Part shown: positions 54,202 through 64,000 of the stretch, piece by piece
Layout of the letters: every line of letters begins with the position of its first letter
Position numbering within the stretch: the first letter of the stretch is position 1
NCBI GenBank assembly: GCA_011319805.1
Contig: SJRY01000281.1
Span: 1 to 64,000, forward strand
Length of the DNA: 64,000 nucleotides
Source: Macrocybe gigantea
Lineage: Eukaryota > Basidiomycota > Agaricomycetes > Agaricales > Callistosporiaceae
Direction of reading: 5' to 3'
The notes under the pieces: model-generated
Told to the model about the DNA's origin: nothing
The model's database searches: none
Seen by the model: the letters and a program-made list of their open reading frames with translations, nothing else
Program-made: the position numbers and the translations under genes

Positions 54202-56523
54202 TTGGTAATCATACCAAAACTGGGCAAACCTGCATACAATACCCCAAAGGCCTTTCGTCCGATTGTGCTTTTGAATACTCTCGGCAAGCTCGTCGAGAAA
54301 ATGCTAGCATGTCGTATGCAATGCAAAGCGACCAAATTTGCTGTCTTCGACCTGAAGCAGTTCAGCGGCATCTGGCAGAACTCCGCGAAGGACGCTGGGG
54401 TTTTGTTAATCCATATTATCAGGGTCTCAAGACAAGCGTCATCACTTTTCATGTTGCTCAATATTTTCCCTCTCTCAACTATCATATGTTGGTGAGGATA
54501 CTACAACATGGAGGCTTTACACGTCAAGTGTCGAAGTTCTTCAAGTCTTATCTCATCGGGCAAAAAACCTCATATGCCTGGTAGAGTGCCGCTTCTCCTG
54601 AGTTTGATGCCGACATGGGTATTGGCCAAGGCTCAGCTTTATCCCCTGTACTGTTGGCTTTGTACTTGGCACCAGTACTGAAAATATACCAGAAGGCTGG
54701 TGATATGCTGACCATCATGTCATTTGTGGATGATGGGCTGATCATTGCTCAATGCAAGTCCATTCTGGACAATGTCCTGAAGCTCCAGAGGGCATACGCC
54801 TTGGTGCACAACCTCTTCATAGACTTCGGTCTGGTTGTTGAACACAACAAGACTGAACTGCAGCACTTCTCATGCAATAGTAAGGATCTCCATTCTTCTA
54901 TTGACCTAGGATTTGCCCCGTTCACTGGCAATACTCCCTTACAGCCCAAAGATGTCTGGAGATACCTTGGGTTCTTCTTGGATGCGTGCCTTTCCTTTAA
55001 AGAGCACGTCTATTTTTATGCAATGAAGGCACTGACTACTGCCAGAGCATTTCAGATGCTGGGCAACTCTGTTCAGGGCTTATCCCCTCAACAGAAGCAC
55101 ATCCTTTATCTGTTGTATGCACGTCCTATTGCAACATATGGCTATTTGTTATGGAACTTCAATGGTATGCACAATGTCACACTATTGAAGCAGTTATGCC
55201 AGATGCAATGTAAAGCTTGCATCTGGATCAACGGTCAGTTTCGCACTACTCCAGAGGGTGCAGCTGAAACAATGGCTTGCATCGAGCCAATCACCAGATT
55301 CATCAAGCATTTGAAAGTCAGGTCCTCTGCCCGTCTTGCTAATTCCAACCTGAGGCATGCCCTCAGGTCTTTAACCACCCTGCTGCAGGTGGAGGGTGAT
55401 CCTTCAAGGTCAAAGAATTTGGCCTCTCTATCAGACAGGCAGCGCAGCATGCTCAAGTCTCCTCTCAAGGACTTGGTGGATCTGAAACTACCTAACCCTT
55501 TATCCACGGATTATTTTGCAGATGCAAACAATCTGGGCAGGTGGATGAATTCAGCAGTCGCCTTGAGATCCATAAGCTCCTTGGCAGAGATAAAGACTCT
55601 GTCAAGGCTTATCGTGCATTGCTCGAACAGGTGCTCGCTGAGTGCCAGCTTGAGCCTAATTGTGTATATACTAGTAGTAATGGCACCATGCCTATAAAAG
55701 CAGACACACTCAGGCAGTCAGTGTACTCGTCCCGGGTCTACCAAGGCAATACACTTGTTTTTGAAACTTGTCAGCCTGTCGGCAAAGCGACAAGTGATGA
55801 TTCCGAGCTGATTGGATTGTGTATGTCTATTCAAAAGGCTATCACACAGGATGGAGCTACATCCATCGTGTGCTTCCTTGACTCAATGAATGCTATTAAC
55901 CGCATCATCGATTGCACAGCAGCATTCTATTGCCCTGTGCACTTCATTGCATGCTTGGTTTGCCCAATCCGAGCTACACCGGATTACACTCTGGCATGTC
56001 CCTTCCTCCTGGAAGTGGGCTATTCAAGTCAATGCACACAAGTCGGCACATGGCCTCGACATCCCTCAGGGACTTCGTCCCTTGTATACCACTGACACAC
56101 TCCGGAAGGAGGCAGATGATGAAATGCATGCCTTGTGGTTCCATGATTCTGGAATCAAGAAATACATTGGTGCCTCCATGTTTCATTTTCATGATGCAGG
56201 GAAACCAGAGTCCTATGAGCACCTGCTTCATAAAAGAACAGGTTTCATGAAGTTGGTGACAGGCAATGAGCTATTTGCTCATTGCTGTCACATTGCCTGC
56301 AGACATGCACCGATCAATGCGTATCGAGTGCAGTTCAACTTTGTTGAGAGTGATGAATGCTCCTGTGGATGAGGGCCTGAAGATTCCATCCATGTCATGA
56401 TCCTGTGCCATAACTGGAATAGGAATGAATGCCAGTATGTCGCCTTCGTACATTCCTGGTTCGTTAAGTACCTAATGTCAAACAAGGTGGCAGGTGCTTT
56501 TATCCCAGATCCAGGGGGCAGGT
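54202..56523 (+). pseudogene. LINE d ORF2: RT, RNase H and C-terminal cluster
   Basis: RT blocks: GKPAYNTPKAFRPIVLLNTLGKLVEKML (54220), GIGQGSALSPVLLALYLAPVLKI (54615), MSFVDDGLII (54718; catalytic Asp pair) and LGFFLDACLSFKEHV. The 360-codon frame 54615-55697 is open. The RNase H-like region is near 55680-55910 (SSNGTMPIKADTLRQSVYSSRVYQGNTLVFETCQPVGK...DDSELIGLCMSIQKAI). The C-terminal Cys/His part is near 56130-56400 (HIACRHAPINAYRVQFNFVESDECSC). A TGA at an arginine position follows CSCG (56370). Frameshifts near 54430 and 55910. Confidence 0.9.
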
Positions 56524-56625
56524 AACTGCCCCTTCATAGTGGGGGATACTTAGGGTTATAGCTCCTCATGGGGCCTTTGTGCAGAAGTAACCACAGCTAA
56601 CCTTTGGATTGAGGGACCTTGAGCA
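56524..56625 (+). other. LINE d 3' UTR, truncated
   Basis: Homologous to 33922-34020 and 62556-62655; stops at ...TTGAGCA where SINE S4 begins. Confidence 0.75.
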
Positions 56626-56659
<34 letters not shown>

Positions 56660-58130
56660 ACAATTTATAAAGCGGTGCTTGATGGCAGTCTGCTTGTAAA
56701 TACACAAGGGTACCTACAATAAATACACAAAGTTTAGAGCCCTCCAAGTAGAGGACCCTTATTGCTGTTTCCTTTGCAGAATAGCTGCTAGACTAACTGG
56801 TAGAATTCTGTATCTAGACCCCAGAATCAACTTGGATTCAAAGCCTGGATTAGTCATCCAGATGAACTGGCAGAGGATAAGTCCTCTTGGGCCAGAGTCA
56901 GGGGACTGCCCTGGTCTGCCACAGTCCAAATTTTGGCCAGGGAGCAAGTTACCAAGAGGCCAAGTGAACAGGGACACTAGGTATTGGTAAGCCCCACCTA
57001 CTTTAATTTTCCTGTTCCTGAGCATGTGGTTCGCTGATGCCCAGAGGGTGCGGATCCCCAATTGTGTCTCAGGACTCTGCCTTGCCAGTGTCCAGCCCCA
57101 ATGTGCATCCTAGACCTAAGGCCTAGGCTGGGGAGTTCTATACCCATGCTTAACCTGGTTATGCATGCCCCACAAGAAGGTCTCAGGCTCCCACCTGCGA
57201 AGTTTAGCCCCCCCTTGCGGGAGAGGTGGCTTACCCCAGCTTCAGGCCTGATCCTTCATTGTGCTATGGAGGCAGCCCATTACCTGGAAGTTTCACACTT
57301 CGGATTCAACTTAAGCAGTTACCTGGGTGTATTATTCCAGGGACCACTGACAGAGGAGTTAGGTCTCTCGAGCCAAGGACTGGAGACTGTCCAGCCTTGC
57401 TATGGCCCAGTGGTGTCAGAGGCGCGACCTCCAGTCCTGCCTTCCCATCCCCCAGCAGATGGTTCGCAGATGCATCACGTGCACAGATCGCCATCTGTCT
57501 AAGGTCTCTGTCTTGCCATGTGCCTGCCAGACTGGCATCCGATATCACAGCAAGGTTGCTCTTACTGAACGGGTCTGGATCTACTTCTGCCAACTTAAGC
57601 AGGTGACGTACTGCAGTGACTAACCTCTGTGGACCCTTACTTCAGGCAGCTCACATGGTACCGGGTACCCTGTTGGCTCAAATGCCATCGGGTGGTTATC
57701 AGCCTGATTCTCGGTATGGTCCCTTGTCCTTTCGGCCCCTATGCTTTGAAATCGGGGATCACGTGTGGTCTGCCAGATTAAGGCATTGTCCAGCACTTAC
57801 ATCCCAAGGCCATCCACACCAAGGGAAACCCAGTCACGTCAGTTAGAGTCATGTGACACTTGATCCACATTGTAGAGTAAGTCACATGTGTGATGTATAA
57901 CCCAGCTTATGTCACGTGCCAGCTGCTTAGTCATATGACCAAGTCACCTTCCTCATGGGAACAACTGTCACAGAGTCATGATACTTTCTGCCCATGTCAT
58001 GTAGAACCAGCTCCAGACACTTTCAAATACAAATCTGAAGATGCCACCTCCAGGACTGGAACCCGCGGCTTCATGGATTGCCACATCCACAGGACTACCT
58101 GACTGCGTTTACCACTATGCCAACCAGCCC
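56626..58130 (-). mobile_element. SINE copy S4, 1.5 kb mosaic (beta head, alpha body)
   Basis: Minus strand: beta-type head at the right end (A box 58111-58123, B box 58053-58063), then sequence like S2 to about 57190. The left 560 bp match S1 (compare 9790-10350). A T run of about 30 nt and the LINE-type tail sit at its 3' end. LINE sequence on the left is a 3' UTR and on the right an endonuclease region; only TGAGC (56620-56624, 58132-58136) is shared. Confidence 0.8.
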
Positions 58131-59470
58131 CTGAGCCTCTGTTTCTCGCAAATGCCTACTCTGATGTAGACGGAAGCACTATTCACTTGCTGCACGATTG
58201 TGCGGAACATCCTGACTTTCCCAACCTAACTTATTTGGGGGGGATTTCAACTGTCACTATGAACTCTGGGATGGAGACCATATCTTGCAGCATTCATGAG
58301 GAGAGATGCTGTGCAATGCAGCACTTGACCTTGGTCTTGACTGGTCAGAGCCATCTAATCATGGCCCAACCTTTATTTCACATAACCCGGAGCTGCGGCC
58401 CTCTGTTATTGATTTGATGTTTACCCCTGTCGATATGATTGGGATGATACCGGTCATTCGTGATGATCTGAGATTAATGTTGGAGCATTCTCCGCTGTTG
58501 CTCTCTTTAGACATTCCATTGCTGGACCTCTCTGATCCATGCCGGACTCTCTCAAAGGACAGCATGCCTGAGTTTATCTCTGACATTGCTGGCAACCTGC
58601 TCGGTATGGACTTAGTGCCAATCGAGTCACCAGACGATTTAGAGAGTGTTCTCCAGACTCTCTCCAGATCAGTTGACCATGCTTGGAATCTCTACTCCAA
58701 GGAGTGCAAGCTTTTGAAGTAGAGCAAAGGCTGGTGGAACCAGCATTGCTCTGAAACTTTGGACACCTTCAGGCAGACCCCTTCTGAAGGTGACCATCGC
58801 ATCTGGCGGTGAGCTATTAAAGATGCTAAATGCACCTTCTTTGATCAGCGAATCAAGGAAGTTGCTGAAAAGTCGCGACGTCCATGGAATCTAGCTGCAT
58901 GGACAAAGCAAAGGCCACTTCTGGCCTATGAAGCCATCTCCTTCCGGGGACAGCCTTGCAATTCTATCGAGTCACTTTGGAATGCACTCGACAAATCTTA
59001 TAATGCTGCATCTGACAGACCAGTTAATACGGCTAAGCTCGATAAACTCAAGCCTCATCCAATTCAGGACTGGGTCTCGTTTTCTGCTGCAGAACTCCGA
59101 AAGTCCTTGGAGCCATGCAGCAACACCTCCGCTCTAGGACCAGACCATCTGTCCTGGGGCCATATTAAGCAGCTGGTGAAATTCCCTCACTTGGCTGATT
59201 TTATCTTGAACATTGCTAATGCATGTCTGGAACTGGGCCACTGGCCCTCCTACTTCAAGCAGAGCTTGTTGGTGATAATTCCGAAACCCGGCAAACCTGC
59301 ATATGACACCCCAAAAGCCTTTCGTCCGATTGTGCTTTTGAATACCCTCGGCAAACTCATCGTGAAAATGCTGGCACAGCGTATGCAATATGAAGCAACT
59401 AAATTTGCTGTGTTTGACCTGAAGCAGTTCGGTGGCATCTGGCAGAACTCTATGGAGGATGCTAGTATCT

Positions 59471-59474
<4 letters not shown>
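58131..59474 (+). pseudogene. LINE e, endonuclease C-terminus to RT
   Basis: 5'-truncated in the endonuclease (EPLFLANAYSDVDGS-type start). Frame 58306-58722 includes VIDLMFTPVDMIGM and the SDH motif changed to LEHSPLLLSLD. The RT N-terminal region at 59107-59460 reads SALGPDHLSWGHIKQLVKF and GKPAYDTPKAFRPIVLLNTLGKLI. Interrupted by LINE f. Confidence 0.85.
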
Positions 59475-59506
<32 letters not shown>

Positions 59507-60381
59507 ACAATTTATATAGCGGTACTCGATGGCAGTCTGCTTGTAAATACACATCGGTACCTACAATAAATATGACTAGTCCAAAAGAAACCGGACTGAA
59601 GGGATGTACATAGAGGGCATATTCACCCTGTTGTCTCCTGCCCATACGCGTGCCTCTTAGGCATGCGTTCGTGCTGGTTCACCTGCTCGGCCCACGTCCC
59701 CCAGCTCCTAGGAGCCAGACGTGGTCAATTCCACGTAAAGGGTCCCAAAGGGCCCATAACAACAGGCGTCGCAGAGCTTGCACTGCGCAATGAAGCTCGG
59801 TGTTCGCTTTCGTCAAGCACCATGATGAATGGATGCTATGGGTCCCCCAGCCCGAAGGCCGGCTGCAGTTGCTTCCGCGCAAAGGCCCCACGAAGAGCCA
59901 TAACCCTTAGCATTCCCTGCTGTGAGAACGTGGTTATCCGCCCCCCGGATCTGGGATAAAAGCACCTGCTGCCTTATTAGATATTCGGTACTTAACGAAC
60001 CAGGAACGCACAAAGGCGTCATACTGGCGTTCGGCTGGCCTGTCCCAATTATGGCACAAGGTCATAACATGAACAGAGTCCTCAGGACCCTGCCCGCAGG
60101 AGCACTCATCGCTCTCGACAAAGTTAAACCGCACCCGATACGCATTGATCGGTGCATGTCCGCATGTGACGCGACAGCAGCGGGCAAATAGCTCATTGCC
60201 TGTCACCAATTTCATGAACCCCGTTCTTTTACGAAGCGGGCGCTCGTAGGATTCAGGCTTTCCGGCATCGTAAAACCGAAACATGGATGCGCCAATATAT
60301 TTCTTGACTCCAGAGTCATGGAACCAAGAGGCATGCATTTCATCATCTGCCTCCTTATGGAGTGCATCCGTGGTGAACAAG
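59475..60381 (-). mobile_element. LINE f, young 5'-truncated copy
   Basis: 907-bp minus-strand 3' fragment with a T run of about 26 nt and the complete 3' UTR. It is flanked by an 18-bp duplication GGAYGCTRGTRTCTTCCT (59457-59474, 60382-60399). CpG-rich, unlike the surrounding LINE e. The three mismatches between the duplications are all transitions. Confidence 0.88.
59934..60380 (-). CDS. LINE f ORF2 C-terminal fragment
   Basis: 148 codons open to the natural stop (…AAGAFIPDPGGG). It carries the terminal region common to all copies (KKYIGASMFRFYDAGKPESYERPL) and the Cys/His cluster CCRVTCGHAPINAY...ESDECSCGQGPEDSVHVMTLCHNW. Every cysteine and histidine of the cluster is present, and the arginines lost elsewhere to TGA are kept. 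It is only a fragment and has no RT. Confidence 0.85.
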   Translation of the reverse strand: MFTTDALHKEADDEMHASWFHDSGVKKYIGASMFRFYDAGKPESYERPLRKRTGFMKLVTGNELFARCCRVTCGHAPINAYRVRFNFVESDECSCGQGPEDSVHVMTLCHNWDRPAERQYDAFVRSWFVKYRISNKAAGAFIPDPGGG

Positions 60382-62897
60382 GGACGCTGGTGTCTTCCTA
60401 ACCCATATTATCTAGCAAGGCTGGCTAAAGAGTCTCAAGACGAGTGTCATTGCTTTCAATGTTGCTCAATATTTTCCCTCTCTCAACCATCGTATGTTGG
60501 TGAGGATACTTCAACATGGGGGCTTCGCACATCAAGTGTCTAAGTTCTTCGAGTCTTACCTCGTCAGGCGTAAAACCTCATACGCCTGGCAGAGTGCCAC
60601 TTCTCCTGAGTTTGATGCTGACATTGGGGTTGGCCAAGGCTCAGCTTTATTTCCTGTACTGTTGGCCTTGTGCCTGGCACCAGTACTGAAAATATATCAG
60701 AAGGTTGGTGATATGCTGACCATTATGTCATTTGTGGATGATGGGCTGATTATTGCTCAGTCCAAGTCCATTCTGGACAATGTTCTGAAACTCCAGAGGG
60801 CATACACTTCCATGCACAACCTCTTCACAGACTTTGGTCTTGTTGTTGAATACAACAAAACTGAACTGCAGCACTTCTCGCACAATAGTAAGGACCCCTG
60901 TCCTTCTATCGATTTGGGCTTTGCCCCATTCACAGGCAATACTCCCTTACAGCCCAAGGATGTCTGGAGATACCTTGGTTTTTTCTTGGACACTTGCCTT
61001 TCCTTTAAGGAACATGTCCGTTGTTATGCAACAAAAGCACTGACTACTGCTAGGGCATTTCAGATGCTGGGCAACTCTGTTCGGGGTTTATCCCTCCAAC
61101 AGAAGTGCATTCTCTACCTGTCATGTGCGTGTCCTATCACGACATATAGCTGTTTACTCTGGAACTTCAACAGTATGCGCAATGTCGCACTGATGAAGCA
61201 GCTGCGTCAGATGCAGCATAAGGCATGCATCTAGATTAATGGTCAGTTCTGCACTACTCCGGAGGGTGCAGCTGAAACAATGGCTTGTGTCGAACCCATC
61301 GCCGGGTTCATCAAGTGGTTGAAAGTTGGGTCCTCTGCCCGTCTTGCGAACTCCAACCTGAGGCATGCCCTCAGGTCTCTAACCACCCTGCCACAGGTGG
61401 GGGGTGATCCTTCGAGGTCAAAAAACCTGGCCTCTCTATTGGACAGGCAGCGCAGCATGCTCAAGTCCCCTCTCAAGGACTTGGTGGATCTTAAACCACC
61501 AAACTTTTTATCCACAGACTATTTTGCAGATGCGAATAATCTGGGCAGGCGACTCGTTGATGAATTCAGCAGTCACCTTGAGATCCATAAGCTCCCTGGC
61601 AGAGATGAAGATTCTGTCAAGGCTTATCATGCATTGCTCGAACAGGTGCTCATGGAGTGCCAGCTGGAGTCTAATTGTGTATATACAAGTAGTGATGGTG
61701 CTGTGCCCACAAAAGCAGACACACTCAGGCAGTCAGTGTATTCATCCCAGGTCTACTGAGGTGATACGCTTGTTTTTGAAACTCGTCAGCCTATCGGCAA
61801 AGCGACAAGCGATGATTCTGACCTGATTGGATTGCGTATGTTCATCCAAAAAGCCATCGCACAGGATGGAGCTACATCCATCATGTGCTTCCTCGACTTG
61901 ATGAATGCTATTAATCACATTGTCGATTGCAATCCCCACTCTGTGCAGCCACATTCTATTGCCCTGTGCACTTCACTGCATGCTTGGTTTGCTCAATCCA
62001 AGGAGCACTAGATTACTTTCTGGCACGTCCCTTCTCAATGGAAGTGGGCTATTCAGGTCAAAGCACACGACTCTGTGCATGAGCTCAATGTTCCTGTGGG
62101 ACCTTGTCCTCTCTATACCACAGACGCACTCTGTAAGGAGGCAGGCGATGATATGCACACCTCTTGGTTCCACGACTCTGGAATCAAGAAATACATTGGT
62201 GCCTCCACATTTCGATTTCATGATGTGGAGAAATCAGAATCCTATGAGCACTCGCTTTGTAAAAGGATGGGTTTCATGAAATTGGTGACAGGCAATGAGT
62301 TGTTCGCTTGTTGCTGTCATGTCGCTTGCAGACATGTGCTGATCAATGCATATCGAGCTTGGTTTAATTTTGTTGAGAGTGATGAATGCTCTTGCAGACG
62401 TGGGTCTGAAGGCTCCGTCCACATTATGACTCTGTGCTGTAACTGGGACAGACCAGCCGAACGCCAGTTTGATGCCTTTGTATGCTCCTGGTTTATCAAG
62501 TACCTAACATCTAATAAGGCAGCAGATGCCTTCATCCCAGATCCGGGGGGCAGGTAACTGCCCTTCTGCAGCAGGGGATACTCAGGTTATGGCACCTCAT
62601 GGGGCCTTTGCATGGAATTAACCGCAGCTGGCCTTCAGGCTAGGGGATCCAGAGCATCAAGTCATCATGGTTATTGATGAAAGCGATCACCAAGCTTCAG
62701 TGCGTCGTGCAGATTTTGCAGAGCCTGTCATTATGGGCCCTTTTAGACCTTTTATATGGAATTGACCATGTCTGGCTCTTAGGAGCTGGAGAACGCAGGC
62801 CGAGCAAACAAGTTAGCATGAGTGTGCGCCTAAATGGCACACGTGCAGGCAGAAGACAATAGAGTTAGTACGCTCTTTATGTACATCCCCTCAGTCT
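60382..62897 (+). pseudogene. LINE e, RT core to 3' UTR
   Basis: Frame 60494-61234 gives MLVRILQHGGFAHQVSKFFESYL, GVGQGSALFPVLLALCLAPVLK and MSFVDDGLIIAQSKS. A TAG near 61233 (for CIWIN) and a TGA at 61757 (VYQG position) break it. RNase H near 61690-61960, C-terminal cluster at 62200-62430, stop near 62557, 3' UTR to about 62897. It is then replaced by a gypsy2 LTR fragment before its poly(A). Confidence 0.88.
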
Positions 62898-63049
62898 AGT
62901 CAACACTGACGTGTCATTGTCATAGGGTTTTCTCGAGTTGTTGTATTGTATGTTATTTATCATGTTGCACTTTATGTCACATGTTCTTTATATAGTTCTT
63001 GAGTCACATGTCCATCATTAAGATAATGATAAGCCCTGAAATTGTAACA
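62898..63049 (-). repeat. gypsy2 LTR fragment
   Basis: About 150 bp matching the right end of the gypsy2 LTR (compare 14620-14770), ending ...GTAACA. The left part is missing. Confidence 0.75.
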
Positions 63050-63745
63050 CTTCTGATTGAACATGGGTGCTCGCCTACTGAGACTGCCTTGGAATCTGAA
63101 CTGCCCTCCTCCACCACAACTGTGATCCCGCTTCTGCACCCCTGGTCATGGACTGCCCCCTTCAGTTAACAGGGCTACTCACCCTTCTGCTGGCAAGCAC
63201 TCTTATATGCAAGCATTGGCCCAACTGGCCAATACCTCTGCTGAGGCTATTGTAGCTTTAGCAAAGATGTTTCCACACCTCCCTGCTAAAAAGATCGTCT
63301 CTTTGCAAAAGGAAGCGACCAGAGAGCCTTCTGGACTGCCTAAAAAGAAGGTGAAGTCCACTTCTCATGGTCCATCCTAATGTAACATCAGGGTGACCTT
63401 TACTTTCCCCACGGACAATGTCTCTGTTGCCGCCAGAACTCTTCTCTCAGCTTTCAATTGAGGGCTGACCACTGGCAAGTCCTGGATTCAATGCAAATCC
63501 ATCCAGGATCATTCTGCCTCCTCGTTCTCATGTCTGATGATGAAGGTGGCATCTTCTAAGGACCTTGGCATTCTGCATGAGGCCACTCTCTAGTGTGCAC
63601 TTGTGGGTTCTACTATCAAGCTCACCATTCCTATGAGCATTCCCTATGTGAAACTGCTTGACATACCATACTTCAACATTGATGGCAGTGTCTGCTTGGC
63701 AAGCCTACGAGATTCTCTGAGACTCATTGTTCTCAGATCTCATCT
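63050..63745 (+). pseudogene. LINE g ORF1
   Basis: Starts a few bases before ATG 63063 (MGARLLRLPWNLN...). YMQALAQLANTSAEAIVAL, LPKKKVKSTSHG and RVTFTFPTDNVS are recognisable. Stops include TGA after AFN (63460), a position that is CGA in LINE d. Interrupted at 63746 by another LINE. Confidence 0.82.
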
Positions 63746-64000
63746 TTTTTTTTTTTTTTTTTTTTAAATCAACAATTTATAAAGTGGTGCTCGATGGCAA
63801 TCTGCTTGTAAATACACGAGGGTACCTACAATAAATACAACTAGTCCAAATAAAACCAGACTAAGGGGATAAATATGGTAGGTGCACTAACCCTGCTGTC
63901 TCTTGCCCGTGCGCATGCCATTTAGGCATGCGCTCATGCACACTTGTTTGCTCGGCCTGCATCCCCCAACTCCTAAGAGCCAAACATGGTCAGTTCCACA
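63746..64000 (-). mobile_element. LINE j 3' end, cut by window end
   Basis: T run of 20 nt, shared LINE/SINE tail (63766-63840), then LINE 3' UTR on the minus strand, homologous to 59500-59740. Confidence 0.85.

Larger units (their letters stand above)
50321..56625 (+). mobile_element. LINE d, nearly complete ORF1-ORF2
   Basis: Most complete LINE of the window, plus strand: ORF1 without its first ~75 codons, endonuclease, RT, RNase H, Cys-rich C-terminus and part of the 3' UTR. Insertions: the 227-bp tRNA-LTR element (50618-50844) and SINE S3 (53118-54201). The 3' UTR is cut at 56625 by SINE S4. Domain order and FVDDG core suit an RNase H-bearing fungal clade such as Tad1/I-like; the clade is not certain. 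Confidence 0.88.

Overview
The window looks like a transposon graveyard from a filamentous basidiomycete, probably Agaricomycotina. The evidence is a KDZ transposase with CxC5/CxC6-type cysteine clusters, a Helitron with a PIF1-type helicase and a C19-like protease, a fungal TET/JBP-like dioxygenase, several chromodomain gypsy elements and short GT-AG introns of 55-68 nt. I found no conventional host gene, rRNA or CRISPR array. Almost every base can be assigned to a mobile element, and most coding regions are broken.

Layout: 1-4540 is a chromovirus (family gypsy1, copy A, minus strand, cut by the window edge). It sits beside a Tc1/mariner pseudogene (4560-5540). 5541-16009 is a LINE split by a complete second-family chromovirus (gypsy2-1, 5816-14770, perfect 5-bp TSD). 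That element carries two solo gypsy1 LTRs and a 1.2-kb tRNA-headed SINE. 16010-50091 holds a second gypsy1 (copy B) and a second gypsy2, torn apart by nested inversions. Inside them lie a third chromovirus fragment (20444-21879), a TET-like gene, a small spliced gene with an RNase H1-N-like domain, a Helitron (24418-28264), LINE pieces and a KDZ transposon (about 34925-42930). 50092-64000 is a pile of LINE copies with nested SINEs, a 5'-truncated young LINE and LTR fragments.

Main observations. (1) The 5' part of gypsy1-B (16010-17013) and its body (43240-48756) are one insertion. They share the TSD cctga and both flanks are one LINE, so a 31.7-kb segment was inverted with breakpoints inside two unrelated retroelements. 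A 13.5-kb inversion (19881-33332) is nested inside it. (2) Both chromovirus families carry a Tf1-like self-priming signal: 11 nt just inside the 5' LTR are complementary to 11 nt lying exactly 33 nt after the TATA box. (3) A 227-bp LTR-like element (TGTTA...TAACA, two copies, each with perfect 5-bp TSDs) contains a tRNA-like gene with A box, B box and T-run terminator. (4) An array of eight units of about 162 bp upstream of the KDZ-associated gene carries hairpins whose stems covary between units. (5) Very long SINEs (0.8-1.5 kb) share the 3' tail of the resident LINE. (6) Decay is dominated by CpG to TpG/CpA changes; the two LTRs of gypsy1-B differ at only four positions, all in ancestral CpGs. 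This suggests cytosine methylation and makes the TET-like gene interesting.

All comparisons were made by eye within the window. Family names gypsy1/2/3, SINE types alpha/beta and LINE a-j are local labels.
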